This document shows, piece after piece, positions 38,742 through 39,185 of a stretch of DNA of 39,185 nucleotides. The DNA comes from a virus. The stretch is from IMG/VR virus record IMGVR_UViG_3300042453_002579, positions 1 to 39,185 of that record, one strand, 5' to 3'. The position numbers were made by a program, and so were the translations under genes. The notes beneath the pieces are model-generated. The model saw nothing but the letters and a program-made list of their open reading frames with translations. It searched no databases and had not been told where the DNA came from. Every line of letters begins with the position of its first letter. Positions within the stretch are counted from its first letter, which is position 1.

Positions 38742-39185
38742 CCGAGATCCTACCTGGACCGTGGGCCGAGTTCTCCGACGTTTGGGATACGCTGTATCTC
38801 GGCGGCAAGGAATGGCCGGGCATTGCCAAGGTCACGGTCACTCGCGCTAACAAGTGGGACGAAAAAAAGGCCAAGGGCTCGAACAACGCCGATCGAACGT
38901 ACACCGGCACCGATCCCGCTAAGGTAAAGATCGAGCTGCGTTTCTGGAACGCTGCGGATCAATACGACGTGCTTGTATCTGAGTGCCTTCCGATCGTCGA
39001 GCCTGAGGACGAGAAGAAACGCAAAGACCCGCTCGACATTTCGCACGCTGTCACGCAAGCGCGCAAGGTGGCCAAGGTCACGGTGGATTCGGTATCAGGA
39101 CCCGACGACAACGGCGATCAAACCTGGACGTTCACGATCGAGGCAAGCGAATACAAGGCCCCGACGACCGTTTCTACGTCTGGCG
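38738..39185 (+). CDS. Tail/baseplate protein, N-terminal part (continues at 1-420)
   Basis: The ATG overlaps the tape measure stop as ATGA. The frame is open to the window end and joins in frame to position 1-420 via the 127-bp overlap; total 246 residues. The N terminus MTEILPGPWAEFSDVWDTL and a strand LYLGGKEWPGIAKVTV are followed by a Lys-rich segment (KKAKGSNNADRTYTG), then a beta domain. In Mu the gene after the tape measure is the DNA circularisation/tail protein gpN or gp43. Role here inferred from position. Confidence 0.7.
   Translation, partial: MTEILPGPWAEFSDVWDTLYLGGKEWPGIAKVTVTRANKWDEKKAKGSNNADRTYTGTDPAKVKIELRFWNAADQYDVLVSECLPIVEPEDEKKRKDPLDISHAVTQARKVAKVTVDSVSGPDDNGDQTWTFTIEASEYKAPTTVSTSG
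39059..39185. repeat. Terminal direct repeat (circular genome overlap), right copy
   Basis: Identical to 1-127. See the left copy. Together they show that the window is a closed genome counted once plus 127 bases. Confidence 0.9.

Noticed and set aside
1-39185. tRNA or other structural RNA genes
   Set aside because: No stretch with a recognisable tRNA arm set was seen by eye; the few gaps without genes are too short or explained by terminators and operators.

Overview
The window is one complete, circularly closed genome of a contractile-tailed bacteriophage (myovirus morphology). Bases 1-127 are repeated exactly at 39059-39185, so the two ends join, and the non-redundant genome is 39,058 bp. 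The gene that spans the join reads through it in frame. The DNA is GC-rich. The structural genes resemble those of phage Mu: gp29-like portal, I-type protease with a nested scaffold start, T-type capsid, gp36-like neck protein, gpG-like protein, sheath and tube, a frameshifted tail chaperone, a tape measure, then a hub/spike, gp25-like protein, baseplate J and gp48-like protein. I found no transposase, integrase or partition gene, so only the virion is Mu-like. The host cannot be fixed from sequence. High GC, many GTG starts, an esterase-CHAP lysin and a Cas12m effector (a family best known from Actinobacteria) point to a high-GC bacterium.

Layout by region. (1) 26.2-39.2 kb, continuing at 1-3.8 kb: packaging, head, tail and baseplate, all on + and tightly packed. 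(2) 3.8-13 kb: host-recognition and surface proteins (two tandem paralogues, a beta-helix tailspike, small membrane proteins, decoration-type proteins, a protein of about twenty 20-residue repeats), then a small HExxH metalloprotease-like protein, a metallophosphoesterase and a MazG-like enzyme. (3) 13.5-14.8 kb: an esterase-CHAP endolysin. (4) 14.8-17.2 kb on the - strand: a recombination module (Cas4/RecB-like nuclease, Sak4-like ATPase, SSB/DUF669-like protein). (5) 17.2-22.4 kb on +: a Cro-like regulator, small proteins, a lysozyme-like muramidase, an adenine methyltransferase, RusA, a MazG-like enzyme and an effector of the Cas12m (type V-M, formerly V-U1) family. (6) 22.47-22.65 kb: a CRISPR array of three 36-nt repeats and two spacers directly downstream of cas12m. 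(7) 22.76-24.9 kb: a replication initiator gene carrying its own iterons and AT-rich segment (a lambda-O-like origin), a DnaC-like helicase loader and a gene interrupted by a ten-G tract. (8) 24.9-26.2 kb: an operator region, four small unknown genes, and a strong terminator ahead of the terminase genes.

The most striking system is the phage-borne CRISPR unit: one compact effector plus a two-spacer array, with no Cas1, Cas2 or nuclease partner. Characterised Cas12m proteins bind DNA and silence transcription rather than cut. This copy has His in place of the first RuvC aspartate and appears to have lost the second acidic residue too. I infer a phage-encoded, crRNA-guided repressor aimed at host genes or rival mobile elements. 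The targets are unknown.
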